Shown piece after piece: positions 26,393 through 35,596 of a DNA stretch of 64,000 nucleotides. Each line of letters begins with the position of its first letter. The first letter of the stretch is position 1. The notes beneath the pieces were generated by a model. It was not told where the DNA came from, made no database searches, and saw only the letters and a program-made list of their open reading frames with translations. The stretch is taken from the NCBI GenBank assembly GCA_903847975.1, contig CAINFC010000082.1, forward strand, positions 1 through 64,000, written 5' to 3'. Origin of the DNA: an uncultured Acidobacteriota bacterium (GTDB lineage Bacteria; Acidobacteriota; UBA6911; CAINFC01). The translations under genes were made by a program, and so were the position numbers.

Positions 26393-27734
26393 TCCGCCAG
26401 GCCCGAAAAAGAGTCAGGAACAGAATCCGGATATCGAGCCAGATGGAAAAGTGCTGGATGTAATAGAGATCGTATCGGATCCTCTCCTCCAGCGAGGTAT
26501 TGCCCCGAAGCCCGTGAATCTGCGCCCAGCCGGTCAACCCCGACTTAATCTTATACCGCAAATAGTAATTCGGAATATGCCGGCGGAAATCCTCGATCAG
26601 GTGAGCCATTTCCGGTCGGGGCCCGACAAACGACATGTCTCCGCGCAAAATGTTGAAAAGCTGCGGAAGCTCGTCCAGGCTGGAAGACCGCAGCCAGGAG
26701 CCGACGCGGGTTCGCCGCGGATCCTGCTTTTGGGTCCAGGCGGTCACCGCCTTTTTTTCGGCATCCGGAACCATGGAGCGGAACTTGAACATGGTAAACA
26801 CCCGTCCGTCCAGGCTCATGCGCTGCTGCCGGAAAAGGATGGGCCAGCCGGAATCGAGCAGGATGAGAAGGGCAATCAGCAGAAAAAGGGGCGAGAGAAG
26901 AAGGAAGGCCAGTAGGCACAGGGTGATGTCCATGGTTCGCTTGATAATCAGGCTCCAGCCATAAACAGGAGACCTTCTCAGGTGAATCAGCGGAAAAATG
27001 CCGGCATGCTCGATCTCGAAACCCAGAAAGGTGAATTCCCCCCAGTCCGGGATGAATTTGATGTCGACCAGATCGTCCTCCAGGCGCTCCAGCAGAGCTT
27101 TAAGGGCAGGATATTCGAGCTGGGGACAAAGGATCAGCGCCTCGTCCGGCCTGGCTTCTTCCAGCGGAAATCGAGCGGCTCCCGCCAGATCGACAATGTC
27201 AACCAGATCGGTCCCCGGGTGCAGCAAAAGGTAACTCTCCGCCAGTTTCCGGGACGGCTCTCCGCCGCCGAAAATGAGAACCCGGCGGTTTTTCCCGAAT
27301 TTGAGCCACCGCCGGCTTCGCATCCACCGGATGGAGCCGTGGAAAAGGAAAAGCCCCAAAAAAGCGAAACAGAAAAAAAGCAGCAGAACCAGGCGGGAAT
27401 AGCGGTCCCGGTAAAGGAAATAGGTTACAGCAATCAGAACGGGACCTGCCGTAAAAAAGGCATAAAACAGGGCCCGGACCTCCTGCCACCATTTTTCGGA
27501 AAGAGCGGCTGGATAGACGCTCCTGCGCAGAGCCCAGCTGAAAACAATCAGCGAAATCAGAACCGGAGCAAGGTAAATATCCGCCGGATGGACTACCAGG
27601 CCCTCTTTGCCCATGGGCAGGCCAATCCACCCGGAATGAAACCGTAACCAGTAAGCCGTGGCCCAGGAAACAACGATTGCCACCATGTCTCCCCCATAAA
27701 GAAGGGAGGTTTGAAAACGCATTTCCCGGGTCAT
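26382..27734 (-). CDS. Undecaprenyl-phosphate sugar phosphotransferase (WcaJ/GumD-like), second copy
   Basis: A 450-residue integral membrane enzyme initiating polysaccharide synthesis on undecaprenyl phosphate. It has four N-terminal helices (about 12-130), a nucleotide-binding-like region (RVLIFGGGEPSRKL, about 148-160), and a re-entrant helix near 265-290. The catalytic motifs are FRQQRMSLDGRVFTMFKFRS, DELPQLFNILRGDMS, VGPRPEMAHLI and KSGLTGWAQIHG. Compared with the copy at 22335-23759 the motifs differ in detail, so this is not a recent duplicate. The gene begins 36 bp after the Wzz-like gene and leads the overlapping small-protein/DUF2142/GT2 set. Confidence 0.9.
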   Translation of the reverse strand: MTREMRFQTSLLYGGDMVAIVVSWATAYWLRFHSGWIGLPMGKEGLVVHPADIYLAPVLISLIVFSWALRRSVYPAALSEKWWQEVRALFYAFFTAGPVLIAVTYFLYRDRYSRLVLLLFFCFAFLGLFLFHGSIRWMRSRRWLKFGKNRRVLIFGGGEPSRKLAESYLLLHPGTDLVDIVDLAGAARFPLEEARPDEALILCPQLEYPALKALLERLEDDLVDIKFIPDWGEFTFLGFEIEHAGIFPLIHLRRSPVYGWSLIIKRTMDITLCLLAFLLLSPLFLLIALLILLDSGWPILFRQQRMSLDGRVFTMFKFRSMVPDAEKKAVTAWTQKQDPRRTRVGSWLRSSSLDELPQLFNILRGDMSFVGPRPEMAHLIEDFRRHIPNYYLRYKIKSGLTGWAQIHGLRGNTSLEERIRYDLYYIQHFSIWLDIRILFLTLFRAWRNAY

Positions 27735-27770
27735 GAAGGGCTATTCACCTCGGAATGCCGCTCCTTTATT

Positions 27771-29414
27771 TCAAAGCCGACCTGCCGCGACGGGAGATCG
27801 GAACGGCACCACATAGCTGGCATGGACCAGGCAACCGATGATCGTCATGGTCACCACCATGAAAACAAAAACGAATCCGCCGATCAGCAGCTTCCGGTAA
27901 TCGAGAGCCCGGGAAGTGGTGACTACCGCCGGTTCGGTAGAGTAAAGCACCGCTTTCGGGTTGAGCATCTGCCGGGAAAGCTCATTATAGAAGAGCTGCA
28001 GCTGATCGACGGTTTTGATGATGTCGTTGAGAATTCCTTCAAACCGCGGACGGAAGGTGGAGAGCAGCTGCTGCCGGTCCTCGCTGCTCAGGGTGGAGCC
28101 GCCCTTCCCCTGGACAGCCTTCAGGGTCGTCTCGTAGTATTTTGTTTTTCGCTCAAGCTCCACCTTTTCCAGGCCGGCGGTATTCATGTCTTCCACCATT
28201 TTCTGCCTGAATTTGGTGTCCTCGTTCCGGTTGGCGATGCTGATGATCCGGTCCAGAAAGGACTCCCCGAACTGCGGAATCAGGGCCGGAACGTTCATTT
28301 CTCCGGAAGAGGCCCTCTGGCTCCCGGAAGTGCCGGGGAAGGAGCTGCCGAGCCCCGAGGGAGTAGCCGCAGGCTTTTCCTGCATGTAGACCCTCATGGA
28401 ATCCTCGTAGGTGCGGACCCGCTGCGAAGCGGTTTCCGTGGCCAGGTTGTTCTGAAAAAACTGGCTTTGCAGATAGTTGACCGTCAGGGCCGGATCGCGG
28501 CTGATGCCGGCGGCCCGGATCATGCCGGAAAGCGGCTCCAGGCGGAACTGGTTGGCGTCCTCCAGCAGGCTGCGGATCTCCGCCAGCGAAATCTGGTTTT
28601 CGCCGACGCGAAGCGTGGAAGCGCCGGGAATTTTCTGCAGCTTATCGATGCTTTTCAGGACCTTTTCCACGCGGTTGCGAAGGATATCGATGGCGATCAG
28701 ATAATCTTCTCCGAGCAAAGTCTCCTTCTGGAAGATGTTGGTGCTGTAGACATCGGTCTTGAACCGCAGGGCGCCCTTGATTTTGTCGGCCTGCATGGCC
28801 CAGGCGCCCAGGATGTCGCTCAGCACCTTGTTGACCAGGGGACGGGGCACCAGGGAGAAGGTTTTATCGAACACCATGTACAGATCGAAAGTCGGAGTCA
28901 GCAGGGCTTTGCGCTTCATCTGGAACTCCTCCTGAATCCGCTGCCGGTCCACGGCGTTGAGCCGGGTGTCGGAGAGCCGGGCGCTGTACTCTTTTTCCAG
29001 GAGCTGCACCTCCATATTGGTCTGAATCACGGAGAGGGATTTCTGGAAAGCCTCAAAAAGGAAATAATCCTTGAGATTATTCGCATCATAGACTTCCGCG
29101 ATAACCGGAGGAGCAATGATATCCGCGCTGCTGAACGGGGAGCCGTTCGGGTAAAGGTTGGTATTGGCTCCTTCAAATTCCAGCCGGAAGCGGATGGAGG
29201 CCATGTTTTCCGTGGGCACCAGCAGAAATAAAAGGCAGAAGACGAGGATCACCAGGCCGCAGGAAGCCAGAAAGGAGCGGAAGACCATTCTCCGATAGGG
29301 GGCCAGGCGGCGCAGGATATCGGCGAAAGAAACAGAGGTCTCCTCCGGGTAAAGGCCCCCTCCGGCCTGTGTTTCCAGGTTATTTTGCTTGGACGTATTC
29401 GTTGCTTCGTTCAT
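27771..29414 (-). CDS. Wzz-like polysaccharide chain-length/export protein
   Basis: A polysaccharide co-polymerase-like inner-membrane protein of about 547 residues. TM1 (about 50-72, LASCGLVILVFCLLFLLV) and TM2 near the C-terminus (LIGGFVFVFMVVTMTIIGC) bracket a large periplasmic region of predicted helices and coiled coil (about 75-500), the Wzz/PCP plan. No tyrosine-kinase domain follows TM2. It is longer than the usual Wzz (about 330) and contains a Ser/Gly-rich break near residues 355-375. The start at 29414 is one of two close ATGs (also 29426) behind AGGGAG. It is the first gene of the exopolysaccharide series. Confidence 0.7.
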   Translation of the reverse strand: MNEATNTSKQNNLETQAGGGLYPEETSVSFADILRRLAPYRRMVFRSFLASCGLVILVFCLLFLLVPTENMASIRFRLEFEGANTNLYPNGSPFSSADIIAPPVIAEVYDANNLKDYFLFEAFQKSLSVIQTNMEVQLLEKEYSARLSDTRLNAVDRQRIQEEFQMKRKALLTPTFDLYMVFDKTFSLVPRPLVNKVLSDILGAWAMQADKIKGALRFKTDVYSTNIFQKETLLGEDYLIAIDILRNRVEKVLKSIDKLQKIPGASTLRVGENQISLAEIRSLLEDANQFRLEPLSGMIRAAGISRDPALTVNYLQSQFFQNNLATETASQRVRTYEDSMRVYMQEKPAATPSGLGSSFPGTSGSQRASSGEMNVPALIPQFGESFLDRIISIANRNEDTKFRQKMVEDMNTAGLEKVELERKTKYYETTLKAVQGKGGSTLSSEDRQQLLSTFRPRFEGILNDIIKTVDQLQLFYNELSRQMLNPKAVLYSTEPAVVTTSRALDYRKLLIGGFVFVFMVVTMTIIGCLVHASYVVPFRSPVAAGRL

Positions 29415-29521
29415 AAACGCTACCATCTCCCTTGTTGGCTTTGAAAACCCCAATTCTACCATGAACACGGACGGCTTCCAGACGGAGCTTCGCCCCGCCA
29501 GGCGGCAGCGGAGAAGCAGTC

Positions 29522-30922
29522 TTATCGCGTGCGGATGTGAAGCCGTTTAATCTTTTCGTTGAGAGTGGTGGCATTGATTTTGAGAATGTGGGCCGCCTTC
29601 TTCTGATTTCCGTCGCATTGGTGCAGGGCCCGAAGAATCAGATTCCGCTCGAAATTCTCCACTTCCTCTTTCAGGGAAATGTCCTTTTTGAGGTCGACCA
29701 TTGACAGCAGCTCCTTTTCGGAGCCGGTCTGGATGGCCTTGGGCAGAGATCCCGAAGTAATGGTGGTCCCGTTGGTCAGAACCACCGCCCGTTCGATTAC
29801 GTTTTCCAGCTCCCGCACGTTGCCCGGCCACTCATGTTCCATGAGCAGCATCATCGCCTCTTCATTGATGGAGGAGATGCTCCGGCCGTTCTCCTCGTTG
29901 TATTTCTTGATGAAGTGGCTGGCCAGGAGAGGAATATCTTCCTTCCGCTCCCTGAGCGGCGGCAAGGTGACATTGATGACATTCAGGCGATAGTACAAGT
30001 CGTCCCGGAAGCGGTTTTCCTTGACGGCCTGCTTCAGATCCAGGTTGGTGGCGGCAATGATCCGCACGTCCACGCGAATACTCTCCAGGCCTCCCAGCCG
30101 GCGGAACTCGCGCTCCTGCAGAACGCGCAGCAGTTTGGCCTGCATTTCAAAACTGATGGACCCGACCTCATCCAGAAAGATGCTGCCGCCGTGGGCCATC
30201 TCGAACAGGCCTTTTTTGGTGCTGGCCGCACCGGTAAACGCGCCTTTGACATGCCCGAACAGCTCGCTTTCCAGAAGCTCGCTGGGGATGTTCCCGCAGT
30301 TGACGGCGATGAACGGCTGGTCGGCGCGTGGGCTGCAAACATGAATCGCCTTGGCCACCAGCTCCTTGCCGGTCCCGCTCTCGCCGTAGATGAGGACCGT
30401 GCTGCGGCTGGGCCCCACGTGGGTGATAAAGTCGAAGATGGTCTGAATGCGGGCGCTTTTACCCACGATATTGTGAAAATCGAACCGCTCCTTGAAGTTG
30501 GCCTTGAGCTGCAGGTTTTCCAGAGTCAGCCAGCGGCGCTGGATGCCGTTGGCCACCGCCAGAAGGATCTCATCGTTCTTGAACGGCTTGGTGATAAAAT
30601 CGAAAGCTCCCAGCCGGGTGGCCTTGACCGCCTGCTCCACGGTTCCGAAGGCGGTAATGATCACCACCGCCAGATAAGGGTCCGAACGCTGCAAATCCCG
30701 CATGACGTCGATTCCGTTGGCGTCGGGCAGCATGAGATCCAGCAGTACCAGATCAAAAGAGGTATCGGTTATTTTCTCCCGGGCCTCCTGTGCGGTGGCC
30801 ACCAGCTGCACGTTATATCCGTCTTCTTCCAGCAGGGTTTTGAGAACATCCCGCATCACTTCTTCGTCGTCCACGACCAGAACACAGCCTTTTCCGTTTT
30901 GTAAGAGCGAGGGTTTCATCAT
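29522..30922 (-). CDS. Sigma-54-dependent response regulator (NtrC family)
   Basis: A 466-residue enhancer-binding activator. The receiver domain is at about residues 12-125, with VVDDEE, the phospho-acceptor Asp in LVLLDLMLPD, and Lys in ITKPFKND. The AAA+ domain (about 150-380) has Walker A YGESGTGKE, the sigma-54 contact loop GAFTGA, Walker B GGSIFLDEVG and an Arg-finger region. A Fis-type helix-turn-helix ends the protein (NQKKAAHILKINATTLNEKI). It lies 46 bp downstream of the histidine kinase gene and directly upstream of the Wzz-like gene, so control of polysaccharide synthesis is the natural inference. Confidence 0.93.
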   Translation of the reverse strand: MMKPSLLQNGKGCVLVVDDEEVMRDVLKTLLEEDGYNVQLVATAQEAREKITDTSFDLVLLDLMLPDANGIDVMRDLQRSDPYLAVVIITAFGTVEQAVKATRLGAFDFITKPFKNDEILLAVANGIQRRWLTLENLQLKANFKERFDFHNIVGKSARIQTIFDFITHVGPSRSTVLIYGESGTGKELVAKAIHVCSPRADQPFIAVNCGNIPSELLESELFGHVKGAFTGAASTKKGLFEMAHGGSIFLDEVGSISFEMQAKLLRVLQEREFRRLGGLESIRVDVRIIAATNLDLKQAVKENRFRDDLYYRLNVINVTLPPLRERKEDIPLLASHFIKKYNEENGRSISSINEEAMMLLMEHEWPGNVRELENVIERAVVLTNGTTITSGSLPKAIQTGSEKELLSMVDLKKDISLKEEVENFERNLILRALHQCDGNQKKAAHILKINATTLNEKIKRLHIRTR

Positions 30923-30968
30923 AATGATTCCATAGGTAATTGCATGGTCTGATTACGGCGGACGGCTC

Positions 30969-33791
30969 TCAGTGCACGTGCGCCAGAGGAAGCTTCACCT
31001 GAAAATGAGTACCGGCTCCCGGCGTGCTTTCCACGAAAATGCGGCCGGAGTGCTCCTGGACGATCCCATAGCTGACCGCCAGTCCCAGACCGGTGCCTTT
31101 GCCGATCTCCTTGGTGGTGTAAAAAGGATCGTATATGTGCCGGAGAACCTCCTCGGACATACCCCGGCCGGTATCGATAATATCAATACAAATATGATTC
31201 TGTTCCGAGCGGGAGCAGATTTCGATCCGCCCCCCGGAGGGCATGGCGTCGCGGGCATTCAGCAGCAGGTTGACCACCACCTGCTGCAGCTTGCTGCTGT
31301 TGCCGTAGGCCGCGGGCAGATTGTCTTCCAGATTTTTCTGGATGGAAATCTGGCTTTTTAAAAGCTGGTGCTCCAGTAGTGCCAGGCTGTCCAAAATGAT
31401 CATGTTGATGTCCACCTGAGCAAAAAGGCCCTCGCTCAACCGCGAGAAGTTGAGCAGGTTGTTGACAATCTCCGAGGCACGAAAGGTCTGCTTTTCGATT
31501 TTGGTCAACAGCGAATGGCGCGTGTCCTCGGGCGGAGTCTGTTTCAGCAGCATCTGGGTGTAGCTGGAAATCCCGGCAATCGGAGTGTTGACCTCGTGGG
31601 CCACACCGGCAGCCAGCAAACCGATGGAGCTGAGCTTTTCGGCCTGCAGCAGCTGCTTTTCCAGGCGCACCTTTTCGGTAATTTCCTCAAACACCATGAG
31701 CGAGCCGATCAACACTCCCTGCTGGTCGTTAAAGGGGATCACCGTGATATTCACGATCAGGGGATGCCCGTTGCGCGAGCCCAAAAAGTAGTGGGACAGC
31801 TGGGCCATGCGCTGCGGGCCGACATCTCCCGGCCCGGTGGCGGCCTGGATGGCTCGCAGGACATCGGCGGGGAAGACGTCGCTCAGGTTGCTGCCGATCA
31901 GGGCATGGCGCTTGATCCCCAATATGGATTCGAAGGCGTTATTGCAGGCTTTTACCCGACCGTCGATATCCGTGGACAGAATGCCGATGTGAATGTTCTC
32001 GATGATGTTCTCATTGAAAATGCGCAGCTGCTCCAGCTTTTCCGCCTCCCGCTGCAGGCTGTGGTACAGCGAAGCGTTGTCCAGGGCGATGGCCGCATAG
32101 CCGCCCAGCGCTTCGAGAAGCTCGATGTCCTCGCTGGAATAGAATCCGCCCCTCGACGGCTTCCCCAGGAGCAGCACGCCCACCACCCTTCCCCGGCTGG
32201 AAAAGGGGAGAATGAGACGGACCCCCTTTTTTTCCAGATCGCTCGACACCTTGTCCTGGGAAGAAGGGTCCGGGCCTTCCGCGGCCTGGAAGAGAGTGGT
32301 TCCGGCCGGATGGTAGCGCAGCGTCCATCCCTGCGGCAGGGAGGCGAATCCGGAATTGTTCATCAGGGTAAACAGCCCCGGCTCCTCATGCGATGCGGTC
32401 AGCAGGGCGGCGGCATCCGTTTCAAAGGTGGATTTGATCCGGGTCATGATCTGAGAAGTAAGCTTTTCAATGCTGATTTCCCGGGTGAGAGCCCGCGCAA
32501 AGTCAGCCAGCGACTCGCGGTAATCGTATTTTTCACGATAAAAAGCCCGGTCCAGCAGCTCCTGGATTTTCTTCTGCAGCGGAGAAAAAAGAAAGGCGAT
32601 CAGCAGGGCGACCGTACCCAGGGCGATGGCGCTGCCGTCCGGCAGAAGGCGGGAAAGGAACCGGCTCCCCAGTGCCACCAGCAGGAAATATCCCCCCAGA
32701 GTGATCCCTGCCGCCAAGGCATAGGTGAGCCCGCGCTTGAAAATAATATCGACATCCATCAGCTTGTAGCGGACGATGGCATACCCGAAGCTGATGGGAA
32801 TGAGGATCAAGAAGAGGCTGGAGGCCTCCTGGTAGGGGTTGGGCTCTTTCCCCGTCAGGAAGGGGATCACGTAAAGCAATAGAAAAGGGAAAATGGCGGC
32901 CGAGGTGCCGAGCGCGATCCATTTAAGCTGCTGGCGTCGTATCTGGTCCTGTTCGGTCAGAAAGCGGGCGGCCACAGCAAACGCCGCACAAAGAAAGAAG
33001 GCCGCAAAGAAAAAAATATGTATCTTATCGAGCCATTCGCTGGACTTCAGGTTGAGCGGCAGGCCCAGCCGGGTCATTCTTCCCTGACTCCAGAGCACCT
33101 GGATTCCGGATAAAAGAACGAATGGCAGGTAGCACATCGGAATGAGCCATGGCCGCCGACGGGCCCAGATGTGCTTGTCCGGAAAGTTAAGGCAAAAATG
33201 AAGAAAAACCGCCGGCAGAACCAGAATGGTCACGGAGGAAGACCAGTAGGCCAGATAATCCAGGGCAGACAGCTTGTTGGTGTAGGTAAACAGATAAAGA
33301 ATGTAGGAAAGCAGGCAGACGGCAAAAAAATGGTGGGCCCCCGGCGACCGGTAGTGCCGAATGCCGATAAAAACACCGACGATCAGGTAAGTGAAAGCCA
33401 AAACGCTCTGGAAAAAATCGGCGGCGGCAAAGGTCGGATTTCTGCGGATGGCCACCGAAACCATGACGGGCTCCGGCTGGTTCGCACGCAGGATTTTGTA
33501 GGCTGCGGAAGAGCCGATCGCCAGGGAGTACAAGACGTCAAAATAATCGCGCTCGGAAGAAACGGTTTTGCCGTTCACCTCCAGAACAATATCCCCCGGG
33601 GCGATCGCCAGATCAGCGGCATTCACCACCGCATATTGCGCCTCCAGCCCCCGGGATGTGAGCTGCCAGAAAAAACCGTCCGTAGGCTCGCTCCATCTTG
33701 TCCGGTCGGCCAGATTAAGCACTCCCAGAAAGGTGGCAATGAAAGCGATACTGGCCACCAGGGTTATTTTCATTTTTGCTACGTGGTACAT
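30969..33791 (-). CDS. Multi-domain membrane histidine kinase (PDZ, 8-TM, GAF, PAS, HisKA, HATPase)
   Basis: A 940-residue sensor kinase. The order is TM1 (about 8-28), a PDZ-like periplasmic domain (about 35-115, GDIVLEVNGKTV), and a block of seven or eight helices (about 120-365). A GAF domain (about 425-590), a PAS domain (about 600-720), and HisKA with phospho-His in GVAHEVNTPIAG follow. The HATPase domain has N, G1 and G2 boxes (NLLLNARDA, DTGRGMSEE, GTGLGLAV). The ATG at 33791 with GGTGAG upstream is preferred to a TTG at 33815. The layout recalls PrsK-type kinases of polysaccharide/PEP-CTERM systems. Its partner is the regulator just downstream. Confidence 0.88.
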   Translation of the reverse strand: MYHVAKMKITLVASIAFIATFLGVLNLADRTRWSEPTDGFFWQLTSRGLEAQYAVVNAADLAIAPGDIVLEVNGKTVSSERDYFDVLYSLAIGSSAAYKILRANQPEPVMVSVAIRRNPTFAAADFFQSVLAFTYLIVGVFIGIRHYRSPGAHHFFAVCLLSYILYLFTYTNKLSALDYLAYWSSSVTILVLPAVFLHFCLNFPDKHIWARRRPWLIPMCYLPFVLLSGIQVLWSQGRMTRLGLPLNLKSSEWLDKIHIFFFAAFFLCAAFAVAARFLTEQDQIRRQQLKWIALGTSAAIFPFLLLYVIPFLTGKEPNPYQEASSLFLILIPISFGYAIVRYKLMDVDIIFKRGLTYALAAGITLGGYFLLVALGSRFLSRLLPDGSAIALGTVALLIAFLFSPLQKKIQELLDRAFYREKYDYRESLADFARALTREISIEKLTSQIMTRIKSTFETDAAALLTASHEEPGLFTLMNNSGFASLPQGWTLRYHPAGTTLFQAAEGPDPSSQDKVSSDLEKKGVRLILPFSSRGRVVGVLLLGKPSRGGFYSSEDIELLEALGGYAAIALDNASLYHSLQREAEKLEQLRIFNENIIENIHIGILSTDIDGRVKACNNAFESILGIKRHALIGSNLSDVFPADVLRAIQAATGPGDVGPQRMAQLSHYFLGSRNGHPLIVNITVIPFNDQQGVLIGSLMVFEEITEKVRLEKQLLQAEKLSSIGLLAAGVAHEVNTPIAGISSYTQMLLKQTPPEDTRHSLLTKIEKQTFRASEIVNNLLNFSRLSEGLFAQVDINMIILDSLALLEHQLLKSQISIQKNLEDNLPAAYGNSSKLQQVVVNLLLNARDAMPSGGRIEICSRSEQNHICIDIIDTGRGMSEEVLRHIYDPFYTTKEIGKGTGLGLAVSYGIVQEHSGRIFVESTPGAGTHFQVKLPLAHVH

Positions 33792-33874
33792 GCTCGTCTC
33801 ACCGGAATCGGACAATGCAAATCAGGGGCCATATTTTTTCGGTAAGAAAACTCCTTCAACTTAATTAAACTATT

Positions 33875-33904
33875 ATTTTACAATAACTTACAAATAACAT
33901 TCAA
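33875..33904 (-). promoter_or_regulatory. Predicted promoter of the kinase/regulator pair in an AT-rich patch
   Basis: On the minus strand TTGAAT (33899-33904), an 18-bp spacer and TAAAAT (33875-33880) lie about 85 bp before the kinase start. The surrounding 33840-33960 stretch is strikingly AT-rich for this window. Confidence 0.42.
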
Positions 33905-34003
33905 AAAACCGCACGCATTGCATCCAAATAGTTGAATAAACAAATCAATTTATTGGATTTCCTGGCGGGAATCAGGAGAGATGGCGGAAAAAAATCTCCT
34001 GCC

Positions 34004-34067
34004 TTCCCGGTCTCTCCGCCTTCCTGTGCGCCTAAACGTTTCACAGGAAGATGAGGAAGAGCGGGAA
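34004..34067 (+). repeat. Dispersed intergenic hairpin repeat, copy 2
   Basis: The left arm 34004-34029 and right arm 34041-34067 (TCACAGGAAGATGAGGAAGA followed by GCGGGAA) form a long imperfect stem. The right arm is nearly identical to copy 1. It sits immediately 3-prime of the DAHP-synthase-like gene, 15 bp from its stop, in the same + strand orientation as the other copies. Confidence 0.82.
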
Positions 34068-34081
34068 GAAATGCGGGAAAA

Positions 34082-35047
34082 TCAGAGGGTGCGAGATGCG
34101 CGGCTGATCTGCTGGATCCGGAGAGATAAATCCCGAAATGTTTCCGGCTCAAGCCGCCGGCAGTTGAATTCCCGGCCCAGTTCCACGGAAAGGCCCTCGA
34201 CTCCCAGAGCCGCTGCACTCCGGGCGACCCATTGGATTTTTTGACGGGTGAAGCCGGAACCGACCAGGTCTACCACGATGGGGAGGTGCGTCGATTGCCG
34301 CCATCGAATCAGAAAATCGATATCCAGGGAAGGCTGGGCCGTTTTTTCTTTTCCGGACCGAATCGCCAGCGCTACATGGCGGTGGCCGGCACGAAGCAGC
34401 CCGTCGGCAGCCAGCAGGATCTCATCCAGCGGCAGGTTCGAGGAAGACCGGAGAACCAGGGGCTTCCCGGTTTCCGCCAGTTGCTCCAGGAAACGTCGGG
34501 TACGCCAGGCAGAGGGATGCAGCAGAAATCCGTCTGCGGAACCAGGCACCCGAGGCCAGGATTGCCCGTCGAGAACATCCGCCAGCAGAAAACAGGAAAT
34601 GGCCGGACTCATCCGGTTCATTTTTTCCCTCAGAGCATCGCAGACCGAAGCAGCCTGCGGAGAGCAAACCCTCAGGATGGCCGACCCGGTTTCCTCGAGA
34701 CAGAACGGGAGCACCTCTTCTCCTCCCCCTGGCAATGGTTCGCATAAGCAGGGGATGACGGGCGCTTCTGCCCCACCCAGCTCGACCTTTCCCAGGAGAA
34801 CTCTGGTTCCCGAGGGACAGGCACGCCTATCCGCCAGGCGATAAGGTCGGGTAATTTCCACTACCTGCCGGACCCCACCGGAAAGTTCCACCTCCACCGT
34901 ATCCAGGGGTTCGCCCTGACCGATCGCCCCCAGGATGACAAATTCCTCACCGGTGGAGCGGTGCACATCCCAGCCGTTCCGGATCAGCAGGGCAATCACC
35001 CTGTCGATCTGCTCCACAGTGGCAGTTCGTTCCATAACAACGATCAT
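34082..35047 (-). CDS. Degenerate DAHP-synthase homologue (probable non-catalytic)
   Basis: A 321-residue protein with the layout of type I-beta DAHP synthases. A ferredoxin-like regulatory domain (about 1-68: MIVVMERTATVEQID, GEEFVILGAIG) and the linker RPYRLADR lead to a barrel of near-normal length. However, the catalytic motifs are missing. The AGPCSVES strand reads IPCLCEPL, no LRGGAYKPRTSPYSF equivalent is present, the KRGM site reads RSSSN, and the DPSH metal motif reads DLVGS. It starts behind AAGGAAG, 36 bp after the chorismate mutase gene. A regulatory partner of that enzyme is a reasonable idea; decay to a pseudogene is less likely because the frame is intact. Confidence 0.7.
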   Translation of the reverse strand: MIVVMERTATVEQIDRVIALLIRNGWDVHRSTGEEFVILGAIGQGEPLDTVEVELSGGVRQVVEITRPYRLADRRACPSGTRVLLGKVELGGAEAPVIPCLCEPLPGGGEEVLPFCLEETGSAILRVCSPQAASVCDALREKMNRMSPAISCFLLADVLDGQSWPRVPGSADGFLLHPSAWRTRRFLEQLAETGKPLVLRSSSNLPLDEILLAADGLLRAGHRHVALAIRSGKEKTAQPSLDIDFLIRWRQSTHLPIVVDLVGSGFTRQKIQWVARSAAALGVEGLSVELGREFNCRRLEPETFRDLSLRIQQISRASRTL

Positions 35048-35083
35048 TGGCGCTTCCTTACTGCCTTTCCCCGGCTACCGGCT

Positions 35084-35380
35084 TCATGCCTCTTCGGACT
35101 TTCGTTCTTCTTCCTTTTCCATGGTGAGCCTTTCCGCCCGGCGGGATTCATCGATAATGCGCTCGAAAAGCCGCCGTACGGCTTCATCCATCAACGGTCC
35201 CCGGTTGCTTTGCAGAACATGCCGAAGCACCTGAGCCTCCCGGTCCGGCTGGTAAAGAGCGATCTGCTGAACTCTTTTCAGCTTGCCGATCTCCAGAGCG
35301 CAGCGACAGCGTTCGTTCAGCAGCTCCACCAGGCGCTCATCCAGGGCATCAATCTTCTCTCGCCAGAAATCTATGTCCAT
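35084..35380 (-). CDS. Chorismate mutase, monofunctional AroQ type
   Basis: Converts chorismate to prephenate, the first step towards phenylalanine and tyrosine. The 98-residue all-helical protein begins MDIDFWREKIDALDERLVE. It keeps the AroQ active-site positions: early Arg (WREK), Arg in NERCRCA, Lys in EIGKLK, Arg/Glu in PDREAQVL, and a late Glu in RIIDES. An in-frame GTG at 35437 would add 19 residues; the ATG at 35380 matches where the family domain usually starts, though neither has a strong ribosome site. It is co-directional with the DAHP-synthase-like gene downstream. Confidence 0.85.
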   Translation of the reverse strand: MDIDFWREKIDALDERLVELLNERCRCALEIGKLKRVQQIALYQPDREAQVLRHVLQSNRGPLMDEAVRRLFERIIDESRRAERLTMEKEEERKSEEA

Positions 35381-35596
35381 GCCGTTCAACCAGAGATTTT
35401 TCTCGGAATTCCCATTGCGCACCAAGTATTCGGACACTCACCATCATGGCAAATGTCGCCAGGCTTGTCAATAGAGGGATAGAGTCCGCTCAAAGAGCAG
35501 GCGGCAAATCCAAAACGGGAGGCGGATCTAAAGTTATTCCGACAGGAGCCGATAAAATGGTGTGTTAAAAAGAGCCAAGTACCAGGGAAACAAAAA

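Noticed and set aside
29415-29521. Search for a -24/-12 sigma-54 promoter before the Wzz-like gene
   Set aside because: TGGC-like elements were seen but none with a GC element at the right spacing.
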